64,000 nucleotides of DNA from Limnohabitans sp. 2KL-17 (lineage in GTDB: Bacteria; Pseudomonadota; Gammaproteobacteria; Burkholderiales; Burkholderiaceae_C). The position numbers and the translations under genes were made by a program. Shown piece by piece: positions 45,872 through 55,719 of the stretch; positions within the stretch are counted from its first letter, which is position 1; each line of letters begins with the position of its first letter. The notes beneath the pieces are model-generated. The model was not told the DNA's origin. It saw nothing but the letters and a program-made list of their open reading frames with translations, and searched no databases. The stretch is from the NCBI RefSeq assembly GCF_003063415.1, contig NZ_NESK01000014.1:1-64000 (forward strand), in the 5' to 3' direction.

Positions 45872-46741
45872 TTACCAAGAGTGCAATGTGTTGTCGGGGA
45901 AGCTGCCGTTTTTGACAGCACACACATAAGCCTTCATGACGTCCAGCACACTGCTTTGTCCAGTCATGAAGTTGCGAACGAACCTAGGGTTCTTGCCCAA
46001 GTTGATGCCCAGCATGTCGTGCATCACAAGTACCTGGCCGACAGTGCCATCGCCCGCCCCGATGCCGATGGTGTGGCAGCGCGGCAGGTGTTGGGTTAAG
46101 CTGGCCGCCAGGGCAGCGGGCACCATCTCCAGTACCAGCATGGTCGCGCCTGCATCCTGCAGAGCCAGAGCTTCCTTTCGCAGTTGGTCGGCAGAGTCCC
46201 CTTTGCCTTGCACCCGGTAGCCACCCAGGGCATGCACGGTTTGCGGGGTCATGCCCAAGTGGGCGCAGACCGGAATGCCACGCTCGGTTAAAAATCGAAC
46301 GGTCTCGGTGGTCCAGCCACCGCCTTCGAGTTTGACCATGTGAGCGCCCGCCTGCATCAGCACGGTAGCGCTGCGCAGGGCTTGTTCTCGAGATTCCTGG
46401 TATGAGCCAAATGGCAGGTCGCCAATGATCCAGGAAGCTCCCGTCACGCGTTGCACACCCTGGGCCACGCATGCGGTGTGGTAACGCATGGCGTCCAGGC
46501 TTACGCCCACAGTACTGGGCAGGCCCTGGCAAACCATGCCAAGCGAGTCACCCACCAAAATGCATTCGACGCCAGCAGCGTCAGCCACTGCGGCAAAGGT
46601 GGCGTCGTAGGCCGTGAGCATGGTTATTTTTTCGTTGTGCGCCCGCATTTCCTGCAGGCGTGGCAGGCTAATGGGTTTGCGACCACTCACGAGTGATACA
46701 GGGGGAAGCGTGCTGTAGGTGTTGATCAAAGCATTTTCCAT
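45872..46741 (-). CDS. panB: Ketopantoate hydroxymethyltransferase
   Basis: PanB, 289 residues, makes ketopantoate from alpha-ketoisovalerate and methylene-tetrahydrofolate. [28 protein letters not shown] carries the metal-binding Asp, then LPFGSY and the AHMVKLEGG motif with Lys and Glu. The longer-than-average N-terminus (about 20 residues) is not diagnostic. Its own promoter is probably the AT-rich stretch just upstream. Confidence 0.96.
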   Translation of the reverse strand: MENALINTYSTLPPVSLVSGRKPISLPRLQEMRAHNEKITMLTAYDATFAAVADAAGVECILVGDSLGMVCQGLPSTVGVSLDAMRYHTACVAQGVQRVTGASWIIGDLPFGSYQESREQALRSATVLMQAGAHMVKLEGGGWTTETVRFLTERGIPVCAHLGMTPQTVHALGGYRVQGKGDSADQLRKEALALQDAGATMLVLEMVPAALAASLTQHLPRCHTIGIGAGDGTVGQVLVMHDMLGINLGKNPRFVRNFMTGQSSVLDVMKAYVCAVKNGSFPDNTLHSW

Positions 46742-46756
46742 GGCTGGGTTCAGAGG

Positions 46757-46833
46757 TGAATATTTTTAATAATAATTAATTATTTTTATTATTATAGTAA
46801 TTCCAAAAAATATTGAAATGTAGTTTTTAATTT
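46757..46833 (-). promoter_or_regulatory. Exceptionally AT-rich panBC promoter region
   Basis: About 75 bases made almost only of A and T lie between panB and scpA, in an otherwise GC-rich chromosome. On the minus strand there is a perfect TATAAT (complement of 46791-46796) about 50 bases before the panB ATG, with AT tracts on both sides like an UP element. A weak TTTCAA could be the -35. The region also has short AATAATAA / TTATTATT symmetry. Confidence 0.5.
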
Positions 46834-47684
46834 GTTGTGTAGGCCAGCCGCACGTAGATGGGGGCAAAGGCCTCGGCCTGGGTGATCTCGATCAGGGTTT
46901 CCTTGGCCAACTCCAGTAAGGCGATGAAAGTCACCACCAGCACGGGTGTGCCCAAGGTGGGATCGAACAGGTTTTCGAACTCCACAAATTTTCGGCCTTG
47001 CAGGCGCTTGAGCAAAATGGTCATGTGCTCGCGTACGCTGAGTTCTTCGCGGCTGATTTTGTGGTGCTGGACCAAGTTGGCACGTTTCAGGATGTCGCGC
47101 CAGGCCGATTGGAGTTCGTCCATGTTGACATCGGGAAAGCGTGGCTGCAGGCTTTGTTCGATGTGGACCTCCGTTTGTAAAAAATCTCGGCCGTATTGTG
47201 GAATCTGGTTCAGTTGCATCGACGCGAGCTTCATTTGCTCATATTCGAGCAGTCGGCGCACCAACTCGGCGCGAGGGTCTTCGGCTTCCTGGCCCTCACT
47301 GAGCTTTTTGGGGGGCAATAACATGCGCGATTTGATTTCGATCAGCATGGCCGCCATCAGCAAATATTCAGCTGCAAGTTCCAGGTTGCGCTGCCGTATC
47401 TCATCGACATAAGTCAGGTATTGGCGAGTCACCCCCGCCATGGGGATATCAAGAATGTTGAAGTTTTGCTTGCGTATCAGGTAAAGCAACAGATCCAGCG
47501 GGCCTTCGAACGCCTCCAAAAAAACCTCCAGGGCATCCGGTGGGATGTACAGGTCGGTAGGCATTGAGAATAGGGGCTCGCCATACAGCCGCGCCACGGC
47601 CACATGGTCGACCACTTGCGGCATGGACACAGGTGTGTCGTTCAGCGGCACTGGCAGCTCGGTGGGGGGGGCAAAGGTGGTCAT
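46827..47684 (-). CDS. scpA: Segregation and condensation protein A
   Basis: ScpA, 285 residues, is the kleisin subunit that joins SMC and ScpB for chromosome condensation. FEGPLDLLLYLIRKQNFNILDIPMAGVTRQYLTYVDEI is the family N-terminal signature, and AAEYLLMAAMLIEIKSRMLLP follows. The C-terminal winged helix part (VVTFIALLELAKETLIEITQAEAFAPIYVRL) is complete. The start at 47684 (MTTFAPP) is chosen over an upstream ATG. The order DUF3460-scpA-panB-panC is common in betaproteobacteria. Confidence 0.95.
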   Translation of the reverse strand: MTTFAPPTELPVPLNDTPVSMPQVVDHVAVARLYGEPLFSMPTDLYIPPDALEVFLEAFEGPLDLLLYLIRKQNFNILDIPMAGVTRQYLTYVDEIRQRNLELAAEYLLMAAMLIEIKSRMLLPPKKLSEGQEAEDPRAELVRRLLEYEQMKLASMQLNQIPQYGRDFLQTEVHIEQSLQPRFPDVNMDELQSAWRDILKRANLVQHHKISREELSVREHMTILLKRLQGRKFVEFENLFDPTLGTPVLVVTFIALLELAKETLIEITQAEAFAPIYVRLAYTTN

Positions 47685-47747
47685 GGGCGGCGCTGTGGGT
47701 GCACGACACAACGGGATATCTGCCCGAAGTGTCGTTCAACGGCAATT

Positions 47748-47954
47748 TCAGGAGGACTGGTTCTGGTAAACGTATGGCTTTTGGGCCACGCGCGCATCCT
47801 TGAAGGCCTGCTGCTCGTCGCGGCTCAGTGACTTGTCCCACAGCAATGCACGGCCTTGGCGCTGCTCGGCCTCCAGCTCGGGGCGCTGCGCCTTGAGCTG
47901 GGCGATGAACTGGGTGGTGTCTGAGGTGTAGTCAGGGCGACGGAAAATGGACAT
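47748..47954 (-). CDS. DUF3460 family small protein
   Basis: A 68-residue protein of the DUF3460 family, recognised by MSIFRRPDYTSDTTQFI, the basic-acidic middle LKAQRPELEAEQRQGRALLWDK and the conserved VAQKPYVYQ end. Such genes sit just upstream of scpA in related genomes; a role is not known. The ATG at 47954 gives the usual N-terminus, although the frame is open further upstream. Confidence 0.85.
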   Translation of the reverse strand: MSIFRRPDYTSDTTQFIAQLKAQRPELEAEQRQGRALLWDKSLSRDEQQAFKDARVAQKPYVYQNQSS

Positions 47955-48030
47955 GTTGGGCTTTCTGGGGGACAAGGTGACATGGGCTGAGGGGGCATGA
48001 AGCACACAGCTTGCATCGAATGAAGACATT

Positions 48031-49710
48031 TTACGGGCCCGGGCGCGTCATCAGGCTGACAGCGCGCTGAATGCCTGCCGGCAGGTCGGGCTCGAGTCGC
48101 CCTTCCAGATGGTCAAGCAAGCCTGTGCGTTTGGCGATGTCCAAGGGCTGGTGCAATAATCCGCAAATGATCAACTGCACCTCTTTTTTGCGGCAGGTAT
48201 CGATCAAATTCATCAAGGCATCGGCGCCCGAAGAATCCACGTAAATCACGTTTTTCAGGTCAATCACCAAAGCCGGCGTGGCGATTTTGTCTTCGATGTC
48301 CTCAACCAGCTGGACGGCACCAAAAAACAAGGCGCCGTACAACCGCCAAGCCTGGACATGGGTTTCATGCCCTGCCAATCCAGGAAGGTCCAGACGGCTG
48401 ACAGTTTCGCTCCGACTCAAACTGGAGATGCGATAGATGAAGGTCAGGCAGGCCGCAATCAGGCCGACCTCGACCGCCACGGTGAGGTCAAACACCACCG
48501 TGAGGAAAAACACCGCCAACAAAGTGATTCGGTAGGGCAGCCGGTACTGGCGCAGCAATAAAAACTCGCGCCACTCGCCCATGTTCCAGGCCACAAACAT
48601 CAAAAGTGCCGCCAGCGCTGCCAGGGGCACATGCCCAGCCAGTGGGGCGGCCAGCAGCACCACGGCCAGCAGCGTCAGTGCATGCACCATGCCCGCGATG
48701 GGGCTGGTGCCTCCGCTTTTGATGTTGGTGACGGTTCGGGCAATCGTGCCAGTGGCGGGCATGCCCCCAAAAAATGGGGTCACAAAATTGGCCAAGCCTT
48801 GGGCCATCAACTCCTGGTTGGGGTTGTGACGGTCGCCAATCATGCCGTCGGCAATGCGCGCGCACAGCAGTGACTCAATCGCGCCCAACAGGGTCAAAGT
48901 CAGGGTGGGCATGAGCAAAAACCGGGCGCTGTCCCAACTGAACTCGGGCCACTGAAAACTGGGCAAGACGGCGGGGATACCGCCAAATTTGCTGCCAATG
49001 GTTTCTACCGGCAAGGACAGCCCCATGCAGGCCAGCGTCGCAAATACCAGCGCCACGATGGATCCGGGCACCAAGCTGACCCAGCGGTATGGGGTGTCGT
49101 TCAGGCGGCGACCCAGACGCATCCAGCCGACCAGCAGCGACAAGGAGCCCAGGGCCACCAGCAAGGCGGCCAAATTGGCAGAGTGCAGGTTTTGCCCCAG
49201 CGTACGCAGCATGCCGAAAAAATCTGCGGGCATGGACTCGATTTTCAGCCCCAGAAAATCCCTGATTTGCGAGAGCATGATCAAAACTGCAATGCCATTC
49301 GTGAAACCGATCACGACCGACACCGGTATGAATCGAATCAAGGTGCCCAGCCGAAACAAGCCCAGCAGAAACAGCAAAATGCCCGACATGGCGGTGGCCA
49401 ATATCAGGTTGGCCAGGCCATAGCGCTCGACGATGCCGTAAACAATCACGATGAAGGCGCCTGCAGGCCCGCCAATTTGCACGCGACTCCCGCCCAAAGC
49501 CGAGATCAGGAAGCCCGCAATGATGGCCGTGAACAAGCCTGCTTCGGGTTTGAGCCCCGAGGCAATCGCAAAAGCCATCGCCAGGGGCAAGGCCACCACC
49601 CCGACGGTGATGCCGGCCCCAATGTCCTGAGCGAGGCGCTTGCGGTTGTAGCCTTGCAGGCTGTCGAGCAATCGGGGCCTGAAGAAATGGGTTGCGTGCA
49701 GCCAATTCAT
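48031..49710 (-). CDS. SulP-family transporter with canonical STAS domain
   Basis: A 559-residue SulP protein, with GITVGVVALPLAMAFAIASG at the start of the membrane core and about eleven or twelve hydrophobic segments. The C-terminal STAS domain has the canonical YVDSSGADAL phospho-acceptor loop. It is related to but clearly different from the first SulP gene, whose loop lacks that Ser. Substrate (sulfate, bicarbonate or dicarboxylate) is not shown. Confidence 0.9.
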   Translation of the reverse strand: MNWLHATHFFRPRLLDSLQGYNRKRLAQDIGAGITVGVVALPLAMAFAIASGLKPEAGLFTAIIAGFLISALGGSRVQIGGPAGAFIVIVYGIVERYGLANLILATAMSGILLFLLGLFRLGTLIRFIPVSVVIGFTNGIAVLIMLSQIRDFLGLKIESMPADFFGMLRTLGQNLHSANLAALLVALGSLSLLVGWMRLGRRLNDTPYRWVSLVPGSIVALVFATLACMGLSLPVETIGSKFGGIPAVLPSFQWPEFSWDSARFLLMPTLTLTLLGAIESLLCARIADGMIGDRHNPNQELMAQGLANFVTPFFGGMPATGTIARTVTNIKSGGTSPIAGMVHALTLLAVVLLAAPLAGHVPLAALAALLMFVAWNMGEWREFLLLRQYRLPYRITLLAVFFLTVVFDLTVAVEVGLIAACLTFIYRISSLSRSETVSRLDLPGLAGHETHVQAWRLYGALFFGAVQLVEDIEDKIATPALVIDLKNVIYVDSSGADALMNLIDTCRKKEVQLIICGLLHQPLDIAKRTGLLDHLEGRLEPDLPAGIQRAVSLMTRPGP

Positions 49711-49749
49711 GGGGTTTGGGTGTTGTGCGTTCAGGCCAGGGCAGAAAAA

Positions 49750-50487
49750 TCAGGCGGCACGCTGGCGCAAATCGTCGAGCAAGGGGCGAAGACTCAGCAG
49801 CCAAAGCAGGCCCGCCAAGGGCACCGTGGTCACATAGCCCACATAGTTGAAGCCAAGCGCTCCGAACAGTCCCCCCAGCAGGAAGCCTAGGACCAAGCCC
49901 GAATGGACCCGCAGGCGTTGGCGGTTTGCCCGGACTGAAGGCGTCTCGCTTGAACGGTTGATGTAAACCCATTTGCCCAGTTCTATGCCGATGTCGGTCA
50001 CCAGGCCGGTGATGTGGGTGGTGCGGATATCTGCTTTGGAGATCTTGGTGATGACCGCGTTTTGCAGACCCATGATGAAACAAAGCAAGACCACCGTGAT
50101 GGGCAGGAACACCTGTGACCAGGCCCCTATGGCTGCACCAAAAAGGCCAAACACCAGCAAGGCAAAAGATTCGAGCAAAAGCGGCAGGCTGTAGCTGCTG
50201 CGCAATTGCTGGCGCAGGCCCCAGTTGACCATGATGGCCGTGCACATGGCACCCATTAAAAAGGCGATCAGGCAAGTCACTCCGGCCAAGGCCATACCAA
50301 AATGGCCGAGCACCATGTCGTCAGCCACCGAGGAGACGATGCCCGTCATGTGCGAGGTGTAGCGGCCCACCGCCAGGAAGCCCCCGGCATTGGTGGCGCC
50401 TGCGATAAAACTCAACACCAGACCGAGGCGCAAATTGGCCTCAGGGCTTCGCTGCACATCGGTCCATCCGCGGATCAGGGGAAACAT
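49750..50487 (-). CDS. DUF1275 (YoaK-type) membrane protein
   Basis: A 245-residue membrane protein with about six hydrophobic helices. Family residues include LSFIAGATNAGGFLAVGRYTSHMTG at the N-terminus and MGLQNAVITKISKADIRTTHITGLVTDIG in the middle. The function of the family is unknown. It lies 39 bases upstream of the second SulP gene, in the same direction. Confidence 0.9.
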   Translation of the reverse strand: MFPLIRGWTDVQRSPEANLRLGLVLSFIAGATNAGGFLAVGRYTSHMTGIVSSVADDMVLGHFGMALAGVTCLIAFLMGAMCTAIMVNWGLRQQLRSSYSLPLLLESFALLVFGLFGAAIGAWSQVFLPITVVLLCFIMGLQNAVITKISKADIRTTHITGLVTDIGIELGKWVYINRSSETPSVRANRQRLRVHSGLVLGFLLGGLFGALGFNYVGYVTTVPLAGLLWLLSLRPLLDDLRQRAA

Positions 50488-50514
50488 GTGCAGCGTTCTC
50501 GGTGTGTGGGTGGC

Positions 50515-52608
50515 TCAGTGGATCCGCATGCCCGGCTTGGCGCCGGGCCAGGGGTGCAGGACGTAAATGCCGGGCTCGGCACTTTCGTCGGCATGGCTGG
50601 CCGCCAGCACCATGCCTTCACTCACGCCAAACTTCATCTTGCGCGGGGCCAGGTTGGCCACCATCACCGTGAGTTTGCCGATCAGGTCTTCGGGTTTGTA
50701 CAGGCTGGCAATGCCTGAAAAGACATTGCGTGTGCGTCCCTCGCCCACATCCAGCGTCAGGCGCAGTAGCTTGACCGAGCCTTCCACGGCTTCGCAGTGA
50801 ACGATCTCGGCAATGCGCAAATCGATCTTGGCGAAATCGTCGATGGAAATGGTGGGGGCGATATCTTCACCGCCGGGAATGAGTGCCTGCGTGACGGGTT
50901 CGGGCGCTTCAAACAGGGCTTCGAGTTGCTTTGCGTCGACGCGCTGCAGCAGGTGCTGGTAGGCCTGGATGCTGTGACCCGCACCCAGCAGGCTTTGCGC
51001 CTGCGCAAAGGTGAAGGGCGACACATTCAGAAAGGCCTCGACCTGTGTGGCGAGGGCAGGCAGCACAGGCTTGAGTTGCAGGGTCAGCAGGCGAAAGGCT
51101 TCGATGCAGGCGGTGCACACATCGTGCAGCCGGGCATCCATGCCGGCTTGTTTGGCCAACTCCCAAGGCTTGTTCTGGTCCACATAGGCGTTGACCTTGT
51201 CGGCCAGCAGCATAATTTCGCGCAAAGCCTTGCCGTATTCGCGTTCTTCGTAAAAGGCTGCCACTGAGGGGGCCATGCCTTGTAATGCGGCCAGTAATGC
51301 CTGGCCATCGGCGCTCACGGCGCCCAGTTTCCCGTCAAACCGTTTGGCGATGAAACCGGCCGAGCGCGAAGCGATGTTGATGAATTTACCCACCAGATCG
51401 CTGTTCACCCGCGCCATGAAATCTTCGGCGTTGAAGTCGATGTCTTCGTTGCGGGCCGACAGTTTGGCGGCCAGGTAGTAACGCAGCCATTCGGGGTTCA
51501 TGCCCAGACTCAGGTACTTGAGTGGGTCCAGGCCTGTGCCCCGACTTTTGCTCATTTTTTCGCCGTTGTTCACCGTCAGAAACCCGTGCACGTTGACTTT
51601 GTCGGGCGTCTTGCGGCCACTGAAGTGCAGCATGGCGGGCCAGAACAGGGTGTGGAAGGTCACGATGTCCTTGCCGATGAAGTGGATCTGCTCCAGATTC
51701 GGCTGGGCCATGTAGGCGGCGTAGTCTTCACCGCGTTGGTCCAGCAGGTTCTTCAGGGACGCCAGGTAACCCACCGGGGCATCGAGCCAGACATAAAAAT
51801 ACTTGCCCGGCGCATCCGGAATCTCGATGCCAAAGTAGGGCGCGTCTCTGGAAATATCCCAGTCGCCCAGACCTTCGCTGGTGGAGCCGTCGGGGTTGGT
51901 GCGCACGCTGAACCACTCTTTGACCTTGTTGGCCACCTCGGGCTGCAGCTTGCCGTCTTGCGTCCATTGGGTCAAAAATTCGACGCACCGAGGGTCGGAC
52001 AGCTTGAAGAAAAAGTGTTCCGAGCTTTTCAGCTCGGGCTTGGCGCCCGACAAGGCCGAGAACGGGTTGATCAGGTCGGTTGGGGCGTATACGGCACCGC
52101 ACACCTCGCAGTTGTCGCCGTACTGGTCTTTGGCGTGGCACTTGGGGCACTCGCCCTTGATAAAGCGGTCGGGCAGAAACATGTTCTTTTCGGGGTCGAA
52201 GAACTGCTCCACGGTGCGCACTTCAACGAGTGAGCCGCCTGCAGACATGGGAATGTCACGCAGGTCGCGGTAAATCTGGCGGGCCAGTTCGTGGTTCTCG
52301 GGCGCATCGGTGCTGTGCCAGTTGTCAAAGGCGATGTGAAAGCCGTCCAGATAGGGTTTGCGGCCAGCAGCGATGTCTGCCACGAACTGCTGGGGCGTCT
52401 TGCCCGCTTTTTCGGCGGCGATCATGATGGGCGCGCCGTGCGTGTCGTCGGCTCCCACGAAGTTGACCTGACTGCCCTGCATGCGCTGGAACCGCACCCA
52501 GATATCGGCCTGGATGTATTCCATGATGTGACCGATGTGAAAGTTGCCATTGGCGTAAGGCAAGGCGGTGGTGACAAAAAGCTGGCGCGGGGCGTTGGGG
52601 GCAGACAT
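50515..52608 (-). CDS. metG: Methionine--tRNA ligase
   Basis: MetRS, 697 residues. The HIGH-like motif is [14 protein letters not shown], the zinc knuckle is [18 protein letters not shown], and the KMSKS motif is [16 protein letters not shown]-terminal EMAP-type tRNA-binding domain ([18 protein letters not shown] to the end) makes this the long dimeric form. The ATG at 52608 ([11 protein letters not shown]) gives the normal N-terminus; a longer frame to 52794 overlaps the apbC gene. Confidence 0.97.
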   Translation of the reverse strand: MSAPNAPRQLFVTTALPYANGNFHIGHIMEYIQADIWVRFQRMQGSQVNFVGADDTHGAPIMIAAEKAGKTPQQFVADIAAGRKPYLDGFHIAFDNWHSTDAPENHELARQIYRDLRDIPMSAGGSLVEVRTVEQFFDPEKNMFLPDRFIKGECPKCHAKDQYGDNCEVCGAVYAPTDLINPFSALSGAKPELKSSEHFFFKLSDPRCVEFLTQWTQDGKLQPEVANKVKEWFSVRTNPDGSTSEGLGDWDISRDAPYFGIEIPDAPGKYFYVWLDAPVGYLASLKNLLDQRGEDYAAYMAQPNLEQIHFIGKDIVTFHTLFWPAMLHFSGRKTPDKVNVHGFLTVNNGEKMSKSRGTGLDPLKYLSLGMNPEWLRYYLAAKLSARNEDIDFNAEDFMARVNSDLVGKFINIASRSAGFIAKRFDGKLGAVSADGQALLAALQGMAPSVAAFYEEREYGKALREIMLLADKVNAYVDQNKPWELAKQAGMDARLHDVCTACIEAFRLLTLQLKPVLPALATQVEAFLNVSPFTFAQAQSLLGAGHSIQAYQHLLQRVDAKQLEALFEAPEPVTQALIPGGEDIAPTISIDDFAKIDLRIAEIVHCEAVEGSVKLLRLTLDVGEGRTRNVFSGIASLYKPEDLIGKLTVMVANLAPRKMKFGVSEGMVLAASHADESAEPGIYVLHPWPGAKPGMRIH

Positions 52609-52705
52609 GGTGGGGCAACTTGTAGGGGAATCGCTGATTTTAGGGTCTACCGGTGCGCTTGTCGGTAAACTCCTGCCCAACCTCTGAAAGCAACGACAAG
52701 CACCT

Positions 52706-53794
52706 ATGGCGACCACCGAACAACTCCTGCAAGCCCTGCAAACCGTGATCGATCCGAACACGGGCAAAGATTTCGTTTCCACCAAATGCCTCAAAAACCT
52801 GCAAGTCGCGGGCGCTGACGTGTCTTTTGACGTGGAATTGGGCTATCCCGCCAAAAGTCAGATCCCGACGCTGCGCCAATCGCTGATTGCTGCAGCCAAG
52901 GGCGTGGCCGGCGTGGCCAATGTGTCGGCCAACGTCACCAGCAAGATCACGGCCCACTCAGCCCAGCGTGGCGTGGCGCTGTTGCCGCAGGTGAAAAACA
53001 TCGTGGCTGTGGCCTCGGGCAAAGGCGGTGTGGGCAAAAGCACCACTGCCGTCAATCTGGCGCTGGCGCTGGCTGCCGAGGGTGCCAAGGTCGGTTTGCT
53101 CGATGCCGACATCTACGGCCCCAGCCAGCCCATGATGATGGGCATCGAAGGTCGCCCAGAAAGCGAAGATGGCCAGACCATGGAGCCGATGGAAAACTAC
53201 GGCGTGCAGGTCATGTCGATCGGCTTTCTGGTCAACCAGGACGAGGCCATGATCTGGCGCGGCCCGATGGCCACCCAGGCGCTGGAGCAGCTCTTGCGCC
53301 AAACCAACTGGAAAGAACTCGACTACTTGATCGTCGACATGCCGCCGGGCACCGGTGACATCCAGCTCACCTTGAGCCAGCGCGTGCCCATGACGGGTGC
53401 CGTGATTGTGACCACGCCGCAAGACATCGCCCTGCTGGATGCCAAAAAGGGCGTCAAGATGTTTGAAAAAGTGGGCGTGCCGATCTTGGGCCTGGTGGAA
53501 AACATGGCCGTGCATGTGTGCACCAACTGTGGTCATGTGGAGCATATTTTTGGCGCCGATGGTGGCAAGAAGATGGCAGCTGAATACGGCATGGATTACC
53601 TGGGTGCCTTGCCCTTGGACATGCAAATTCGCCTGCAGGCGGACAGCGGCAAACCCACGGTGGTGTTCGACCCCGATGGCGAAGTGGCCCAAATCTACAA
53701 GGCGGTGGCGCGTCAAGTGGCCGTCAAGATTGCGGCCAAGGCCAAGGACTTCTCGGCCAAGTTCCCTACCATCAAGGTCAGCAAGGACACCTGA
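52706..53794 (+). CDS. apbC: Iron-sulfur cluster carrier ATPase (Mrp/ApbC)
   Basis: A 362-residue P-loop ATPase that carries 4Fe-4S clusters to apoproteins. An N-terminal MIP18/DUF59 domain (about 1-85) is followed by the deviant Walker [17 protein letters not shown] (about 108), [27 protein letters not shown] and the cluster-binding CTNC near residue 272. It is divergent from metG. Confidence 0.95.
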   Translation: MATTEQLLQALQTVIDPNTGKDFVSTKCLKNLQVAGADVSFDVELGYPAKSQIPTLRQSLIAAAKGVAGVANVSANVTSKITAHSAQRGVALLPQVKNIVAVASGKGGVGKSTTAVNLALALAAEGAKVGLLDADIYGPSQPMMMGIEGRPESEDGQTMEPMENYGVQVMSIGFLVNQDEAMIWRGPMATQALEQLLRQTNWKELDYLIVDMPPGTGDIQLTLSQRVPMTGAVIVTTPQDIALLDAKKGVKMFEKVGVPILGLVENMAVHVCTNCGHVEHIFGADGGKKMAAEYGMDYLGALPLDMQIRLQADSGKPTVVFDPDGEVAQIYKAVARQVAVKIAAKAKDFSAKFPTIKVSKDT

Positions 53795-53877
53795 TCGGCC
53801 AGTCGGCAGGATTTTCCGGTCGCCATGACCGGACTGAGGCTGACATTTCAGCAACTTGGCGTCTTGAGAGGGAGGCT

Positions 53878-55624
53878 GTGGTGCAGCAACACGCCACCAA
53901 AAGCGCCCAAACTCATGCCGATTCTGTGGCGCAGTTTCGCAACTTCTACATCCAGGAACTGGTGACTCTGGCCGTGAAGGGTTGCCTGGAAATCTCGCAT
54001 GACTACAAGTCGCTTGACAGTGCTTTACCCCTGCCTGCCACTCTGACCATCGACCTTGAGCATTTCCTGTCCAAGGTCGATGGGAGCGTCCCGAGGCGAT
54101 TGTTGTCACCGATTCAATGGGAATAATCGCTCAATGCAACGATGCCATGTGTGACATCTTTGGATACACCATGGACGAGTTGATAGGGGAGCGCATCAGC
54201 CTGCTGATGCCCCCAGAAGAAGGCAGTCCACACAACAGTGAAACGAAAGTCAATCTGATGAAGTGGCGGGAAAAACTGGGCAACCAGCCAAGCGTCATGC
54301 CCGGCCAAAGGCGTGATGGCAGCGTTTTTCCTGTGCGCCTGACCGTCAGTGAAACCCATCGGGACAATGAGCATTTTTTGTGGGCGTGATGCAGGATTTC
54401 AGCGCCATCCAGAGCGCTCAAGACCTGTTGGTTGAAGCCAAGGAAAAGGCCGAGCAAGCCAATCGCATGCGCGGTGAGTTTCTGGCCAACATGAGCCATG
54501 AAATTCGCACGCCCATGAACGGCATTGTGGGCATGACCGAGTTGGCGCTTGACACTTCATCTCCTGAGCTTCAAAAGGAGTATCTGACGCTGGCGCGAGA
54601 CTCGGCCAACCATTTGCTGCAAATCATCAATGAGATTCTGGATTTTTCCAAAATCGAGGCCAAGGCGCTGGAACTGGAGCTGCGCGAGGTCAGTCCGGCC
54701 CAGTTGATTCGGCACACAGTCAAGTCTCTGGAGCAGTTGGCCCGGGTCAAAGGTGTGGATCTTCAGTTGAAGATGGCAGACAACATGCCGGACTTGGTCT
54801 GGATGGACCCTGTGCGCATGCGGCAGGCCTTGACCAATCTGCTCGGCAATGCCATCAAGTTCACAGACCAAGGCTCGGTCGTTGTCAAAACCGAATTGCT
54901 GTGCGAGATGGACGACCAGACGGTGCTGCTGCGCATCAGCGTCATTGACACAGGCATCGGTTTTGATCCTGAGCGCACCGAAGCCTTGTTCAGTCCCTTC
55001 ACGCAGGCAGATGGCTCTGTGACGCGCTCTTTTGGTGGCACAGGACTTGGCCTGGCCATCACGCGCAGTTTGCTGCAGTTGATGGGCGGCTACATTGCAG
55101 CTGAAGGGCAACCTGGCAAAGGCGCAAGTTTTGTTGCCACTTTGCCGGTCAAAAAAGTCATCCGGCCGAGCATGCCTGCTTCCGACCTTGTGCTCTTAGA
55201 AAAGCAAGATGGTGGTTTACCCCTTGTTGCCAAGCCAGTGGATTGTTCTGTGCTCCTGGTCGAAGACCATGAGATCAACCGCAAGTTGGCGGAAATCATG
55301 CTGCAACGCATGGGTTACCGCTATGCCACTGCCGCTGATGGGCAGCAGGCACTTGACCGTTCGGCCGAGGAGCGCTTCGATGTGGTGTTGATGGACGTGA
55401 TGGATGGCATCACCGCCTTGCGCGAGTTGCGAGCCAGAGAGGCTGGCGGCGGCCGCCGAACGCCGGTGTTGATGGTCACGGCGCATGCCATGACGGGCGA
55501 CAAAGAACGTTTCATCGCGGCCGGTGCGGACGGCTATGTGTCCAAACCCATGTCATTGGCTGAACTGCAAACTGAAATCAGTCGGGTGATTTCATCCACA
55601 GAGGCAGAGCACAAAAATTCATGA
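53878..55624 (+). pseudogene. Hybrid histidine kinase (PAS-HisKA-HATPase-REC), frameshifted
   Basis: The gene is spread over three reading frames. The N-terminus (53878 on) runs into the PAS domain (EAIVVTDSMGIIAQCNDAMCDIFGY) only after a shift near 54085-54100. A second shift lies at a run of six T (54374-54379), where seven would continue NEHFFVGVMQDFSAI. The kinase domains are complete: H-box NMSHEIRTPMNG, N-box, G-boxes. The REC domain keeps LLVEDHEINRK and FDVVLMDV but lacks about four residues before MDG. Each shift equals one missing base, so sequencing error in homopolymers must be excluded. Confidence 0.82.
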
Positions 55625-55719
55625 GCGCTGATTGGGTGATGCATTCGCTACACCACACCGATGCACTCCATAAAGCTCTGCCGAAAAAGGCTTGGTGAAC
55701 CGGAGAAGCTGACTTGTCA

